Positions 52,803 through 55,918 of a stretch of 55,918 nucleotides of DNA are shown here, piece after piece. The translations under genes were made by a program, and so were the position numbers. The stretch's first letter is position 1. The number at the start of each line of letters is the position of its first letter. The stretch lies in contig JAPOKO010000007.1 of assembly GCA_029977615.1 (NCBI GenBank), positions 1 to 55,918 on the forward strand. Reading direction: 5' to 3'. The stretch comes from a bacterium (GTDB taxonomy: Bacteria; Actinomycetota; Acidimicrobiia; Acidimicrobiales; Ilumatobacteraceae). Below the pieces are notes generated by a model, which saw only the letters and a list, made by a program, of their open reading frames with translations, was not told the origin of the DNA and made no database searches.

Positions 52803-53702
52803 CTAGTCCGCTTGGTTGTCCCTCAGGAACTGTTCGAGTTCGGCAGCCAATTCATCTCCGCTTGGCAGCGGTCCACCACCGAAACCCGAAGTTGGAATGC
52901 CGTTGTCGCCGTGTGTGTTGTCGAAAGCGGTCTCTAATTGGGCAAGCATGGCTAAGTGTTCACTGTTTCCACGAACTAATTCGTCCAGTCGTTCGCGTTG
53001 TGCCCCAGCCTGTTCGCGAAGCGCATTCCCATCTATGGATATGCCGCCAGTGTCGCAGACCGCTGAGATAAGGGCGACCGCGGCGGCCGGGTAACTCATG
53101 GAAGCCACATAGTGGGGCACCTGCGCCCACAGCCCAACAGATTGAATTCCAGCATTAAACATTGCTTGCTCCAGCACGGCCTCCATGCCTGCAGGAACAT
53201 CTACTGAACTCTTGATAAATGGAAGGAGTGATGAAAGGTGAGCATCTGGAGAAGTGCATGAAATTTTCACGGCGCGCGTATGCGGTGTGGCTATCGGGTA
53301 GGCGCCCATTCCCAGCATGCGACGTACATTGAGTTTCTCGCTCAGCTCAACAACACATTGAGCGAAATGCTGCCAACGTGAATCTGGCTCCGGACCGGTG
53401 AGCAACAACACTGGTTCGTTATTTGCATCATGTCCGACCATGATGCGTGGAGCAGACCAGTCAAGTTTGGTGATCACGCCTTCACGCAACTGCATCAGTG
53501 GTCGGCGAGCGCGGTAATCAACGAACGTGTCTCCATCAAACTCAATGAGCGGAATTGCATTGGTCTCCGTAATCAGAGTCTCCATCGCCGCAGCTGCCGC
53601 AGCACTCGCATCGATCCAACCAGTCATCATGGCAACCAGGATTGGTTGCTTCAGTTCGGGAAGTTTTCCGTCGAAATCGGGGGAAATGGTGTAATCGGTC
53701 AT
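52803..53702 (-). CDS. PAC2-family protein
   Basis: The 299-residue protein belongs to the PAC2 (proteasome assembly chaperone 2) superfamily: LPELKQPILVAMMTGWIDA, EFDGDTFVDYRARRPLMQ, ILLLTGPEPDSRW-like and LGMGAYPIATPHTRAVKI with VPHYVASMSYPAAAVALIS. Actinobacteria that carry a proteasome or relatives often have it; a functional role in proteasome assembly is not proven. It starts 8 bases before the neighbouring kinase-like gene end and is read in the same direction. Confidence 0.88.
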   Translation of the reverse strand: MTDYTISPDFDGKLPELKQPILVAMMTGWIDASAAAAAAMETLITETNAIPLIEFDGDTFVDYRARRPLMQLREGVITKLDWSAPRIMVGHDANNEPVLLLTGPEPDSRWQHFAQCVVELSEKLNVRRMLGMGAYPIATPHTRAVKISCTSPDAHLSSLLPFIKSSVDVPAGMEAVLEQAMFNAGIQSVGLWAQVPHYVASMSYPAAAVALISAVCDTGGISIDGNALREQAGAQRERLDELVRGNSEHLAMLAQLETAFDNTHGDNGIPTSGFGGGPLPSGDELAAELEQFLRDNQAD

Positions 53703-53710
53703 TGCACGCG

Positions 53711-54757
53711 TCAGTGTAGACGCGAAAGCAACTGCTCGGCTTTTTCTGCTGCAGTTTCTACCTGTGTTTTAAACGCTAGAAAAGCCTGTGGGTCATGTTC
53801 GCCCATTGCGCCTGAGATATACCGTGCATAAACGCCTTCAATAATGCATGCCAATTTCCAGTACGCAAACGAAACGTAAAAGTCGAGGTGCGAAATGTCA
53901 CGCCCAGACGCTTGTGCGTAACGCTCTGCAAGTTGTTGACGATTTAGGAAGCCAGGTGCAGTAGTGGTGGCGAAGTTGTTTGCGCCAGCGTCATCGTCTG
54001 GGCCAGTCCAGTACACCATCAACAGTCCAAGGTCAGCCATTGGGTCGCCAAGTGTGCACAGTTCCCAGTCCAACACTGCAACGATGTTTCCCGCTGAATC
54101 AATCATGCAGTTGTCTAAGCGATAGTCACCGTGCACGATGGTTGCAGGCCCTTGTTCAGGGATTCGCTTTAACAGTTCTTCATGCACGCGGTCAATTGCA
54201 GGCAATTCGCGAGTTTTTGACGCGTTCCATTGTCCATACCAACGCTTCAACTGTCGTTCGATGTAGCCCTCGTGTCGTCCTAGTTCGCCTAACCCCACTT
54301 CGCTCGGTACAACTTGATGAATTTTCGCCATTGTGTCAATGAGTGAGTTGCTTGCATGAAGTCGTGTTGCTTCAGTCAGGTCACGCCGCGCAGTTTCGTT
54401 GTCGCGAACTATCAATCCGTCCACGAACAACATCACGTAAAACGGCGCATCGTTTACTTCAATGTCGGTACATAACCCAAGTGCTGGCGCTACAGGAACT
54501 TGCGAGTCATGAAGGGCAGAAATGATTCGGTGCTCGCGACCCATGTCGTGAGCACTGGCCAGTGCATGACTCAGCGGCGGACGTCGCAGCACGTAACGAT
54601 TACCCGATGCATCAGTCACTTTGAATGTGAGGTTCGAATGCCCACCTGCGATGAGTTCAAATGAAAACGGAGCAGTTGCTCCAGTGATGTTTGCTGTCAG
54701 CCAGGCCGAAACTCGGTCTTCGCGTATTCCCGCGGGCACTGATTGAGGCGAATTCAT
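53711..54757 (-). CDS. Aminoglycoside-phosphotransferase-like kinase family protein (ACAD10-type)
   Basis: About 348 residues from ATG 54757, chosen because TAGTTT lies 7 bases upstream; an earlier start adds ten residues. Protein-kinase-like fold: LIAGGHSNLTFKVTDASGNRYVLRRPP (nucleotide loop and Lys/Arg), catalytic IVHGDYRLDNCMID (HGD-x4-N) and metal-binding AVLDWELCTLGDPMADLG. This subgroup accompanies acyl-CoA dehydrogenases and is thought to phosphorylate 4-hydroxy-acyl chains; the substrate here is not visible. Confidence 0.85.
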   Translation of the reverse strand: MNSPQSVPAGIREDRVSAWLTANITGATAPFSFELIAGGHSNLTFKVTDASGNRYVLRRPPLSHALASAHDMGREHRIISALHDSQVPVAPALGLCTDIEVNDAPFYVMLFVDGLIVRDNETARRDLTEATRLHASNSLIDTMAKIHQVVPSEVGLGELGRHEGYIERQLKRWYGQWNASKTRELPAIDRVHEELLKRIPEQGPATIVHGDYRLDNCMIDSAGNIVAVLDWELCTLGDPMADLGLLMVYWTGPDDDAGANNFATTTAPGFLNRQQLAERYAQASGRDISHLDFYVSFAYWKLACIIEGVYARYISGAMGEHDPQAFLAFKTQVETAAEKAEQLLSRLH

Positions 54758-54764
54758 CACCGCC

Positions 54765-54770
54765 AAACTA
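54765..54770 (-). promoter_or_regulatory. Putative -10 hexamer (TAGTTT) for the kinase-like gene
   Basis: Minus-strand TAGTTT, 7 bases before ATG 54757. Confidence 0.42.
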
Positions 54771-54814
54771 GTCATTCTTCGCATCATTTACGAAGCCAAA
54801 CTGGGCGTTGGCGG

Positions 54815-54820
54815 TAGCGT
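54815..54820 (+). promoter_or_regulatory. Putative -10 hexamer (TAGCGT) for the thioredoxin gene
   Basis: TAGCGT ends 7 bases before ATG 54828; no Shine-Dalgarno. Confidence 0.4.
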
Positions 54821-54827
54821 TCCAATC

Positions 54828-55370
54828 ATGGCTATTGACGTCACCGATGCAACGTTTCAGGTTGAAGTGCTTGATCGTTCCAATTCGGTTCCCGTCATTG
54901 TCGATCTGTGGGCTCCCTGGTGCGAGCCGTGCAAAACGCTCGGTCCAATTTTGGAAAAGTACTGCGATGCCACGAACGGAAAAGTGGTGTTGGCGAAAGT
55001 CAACGTTGATGAGAATCCGTCAATTTCAATGGCCTTTCAAGTGCAAAGCATTCCTGCTGTTTTCATCCTGAAAGATGGTGCAGTAATGGATGGTTTTGTT
55101 GGTGCGAAGCCTGATCATGCCATTAAAGAAATTGTTGAAGCTCTTATTCCATTGGGCGAAGATGGGCTACAACCTGTGGCCGAGGTTGTAACTGAACCTG
55201 AACCATTCGTTATTAATGATGATTTTGACAATGAACTTGCAGGTTTGCTTCCGCGAGTGAAAACCGATGAAGTTGCTAAATCTCGATATCTCGAAATACT
55301 TGACATTATGGGCGCAGAAGATCCGCGCACGGTTGGGTATCGAAGAAAACTGACTGCACAACTCTTTTAA
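54828..55370 (+). CDS. Thioredoxin-domain protein with C-terminal extension (CnoX/YbbN-like)
   Basis: A 180-residue protein: thioredoxin domain 1-105 with active site LWAPWCEPCKTLGPIL (Cys32, Cys35) and cis-Pro in VQSIPAVFILKDG, followed by a 70-residue helical extension (NELAGLLPRVKTDEVAKSRYLEILDIM) similar to the TPR-like tail of YbbN/CnoX co-chaperones. Cytoplasmic (no signal peptide). Unlike E. coli CnoX it keeps both catalytic Cys, so redox activity is likely. The comEA-like gene begins 18 bases downstream. Confidence 0.9.
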   Translation: MAIDVTDATFQVEVLDRSNSVPVIVDLWAPWCEPCKTLGPILEKYCDATNGKVVLAKVNVDENPSISMAFQVQSIPAVFILKDGAVMDGFVGAKPDHAIKEIVEALIPLGEDGLQPVAEVVTEPEPFVINDDFDNELAGLLPRVKTDEVAKSRYLEILDIMGAEDPRTVGYRRKLTAQLF

Positions 55371-55388
55371 ATTCGCACACATGTAGCC

Positions 55389-55918
55389 GTGTACCAGCGG
55401 CTCATTGAACAAATTCAGTGGTTCGGTTATCGCCGTGTCATTTCAACCGCAGTAGCTGTTGCGGTGGTTGGTATGGGCGCATGGTGGGTGGTGCGTGTTC
55501 CTCCTGCTCCCGTTGAATCCTCTATTTCGTTTACTGCAACTTCGCTTACTGGTGCTGTATCAGCGTCGTTACCAGTAGAAGTGAATTCGTCTCTCGGCAT
55601 TGTTGTACACGTTGCAGGAGAGGTGAAGAATCCTGGCGTCTACACCTTGTCGAACAGTGCACGCATGATTGACGCGGTGCTTGCCGCAGGCGGCGCAACT
55701 GCACGCGCCGACTTGGAAGTCGTCAATTTGGCAACACCGCTCATGGACTCTTCGCAGATCTATGTTCCAGCGAAAGTAGCTGCCGAACGTCCTGTATTCG
55801 CACGGCCTCAACCTGGCATGAACGGCGTTCAACCGACGCAGAATTCATCGAGTTCAAGCGGCGTGCTGAATATCAATCGTGCATCAGTAACCGAACTTGA
55901 TTCACTGCCTGGCGTTGG
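55389..55918 (+). CDS. comEA: ComEA-like competence protein, N-terminal part (runs off the window)
   Basis: GTG start; 176 codons are visible. A membrane anchor near residues 15-35 (VAVAVVGMGAWWVV) is followed by an SLBB domain (VVHVAGEVKNPGVYTLSNSA, AGGATARADLEVVNLATPL, DSSQIYVP) and, after a Pro/Gln/Ser-rich linker, the start of a helix-hairpin-helix (LNINRASVTELDSLPGV). ComEA is the membrane-anchored double-stranded DNA receptor of natural transformation. With comM and dprA in the same window this supports competence. The C-terminal part lies outside. Confidence 0.9.
   Translation, partial: MYQRLIEQIQWFGYRRVISTAVAVAVVGMGAWWVVRVPPAPVESSISFTATSLTGAVSASLPVEVNSSLGIVVHVAGEVKNPGVYTLSNSARMIDAVLAAGGATARADLEVVNLATPLMDSSQIYVPAKVAAERPVFARPQPGMNGVQPTQNSSSSSGVLNINRASVTELDSLPGV

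Overview
The window looks like chromosomal DNA of a free-living actinobacterium, most likely of the class Acidimicrobiia (Ilumatobacter or the freshwater acIV/CL500-29 type). This is inferred from gene order and protein style, not from a search. Pointers are the WhiG-type sigma factor next to xerC and an M23-like gene before rpsB-tsf-pyrH-frr-cdsA-dxr-rseP-ispG, the mec-cysM-murI-rph-rdgB block known from mycobacteria, furA-katG, group II truncated haemoglobin, F420-type luciferase-like oxidoreductase, PAC2 protein, a mycothiol-type DsbA relative, and base composition near 50% GC by eye. Genes are packed tightly; no gene-free gap exceeds 300 bases.

Layout. 1-4.8 kb: end of ftsE, ftsX, an enoyl-CoA hydratase, glbO-type haemoglobin, then on the other strand a TrmH methyltransferase, menB and a Stf0-like sulfotransferase. 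4.8-12.1 kb: a seven-gene catabolic run (aldehyde dehydrogenase, beta-hydroxyacid dehydrogenase, class II aldolase, zinc alcohol dehydrogenase, enolase-superfamily dehydratase, FAD amine oxidase-like protein, cupin). 12.1-17.0 kb, minus strand: aminotransferase, ssrA (tmRNA), katG, furA, smpB. 17.0-21.6 kb: mec, cysM, EamA transporter, murI, rph, rdgB. 21.5-25.6 kb: D-threonine-aldolase-like gene, a tRNA with anticodon UAG, and two fold-type-II PLP enzymes. 25.6-31.4 kb: clpP, lipoprotein, comM, dprA, xerC, whiG, degenerate M23. 31.5-39.4 kb: rpsB, tsf, pyrH, frr, cdsA, dxr, rseP, ispG. 39.4-42.3 kb, minus strand: manA, proS. 42.3-47.1 kb: a regulatory leader followed by rimP-nusA-infB, with infB interrupted by an in-frame stop. 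47.1-55.9 kb: DsbA-like protein, acetylpolyamine amidohydrolase, a DUF2256/FeS photolyase group, LLM oxidoreductase, IclR regulator, PAC2 protein, APH-like kinase, thioredoxin and the start of comEA.

The most notable observations are: (1) infB is split by one in-frame TAA exactly between the N domains and the GTPase domain, with an ATG one codon later; (2) the rimP-nusA-infB operon has a consensus -10, a boxA-like element, a possible six-codon leader ORF and a strong intrinsic terminator ahead of the first gene, suggesting attenuation or antitermination; (3) about eighteen genes start 6-8 bases after a TANNNT-like hexamer, so leaderless transcription appears widespread; (4) a tRNA with a Leu-type UAG anticodon has a short variable loop and ends two bases before a start codon; (5) the M23 protein before rpsB has lost all recognisable metal ligands. 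ssrA and smpB flank furA-katG on one strand, and clpP (the usual protease for tagged proteins) is also in the window.
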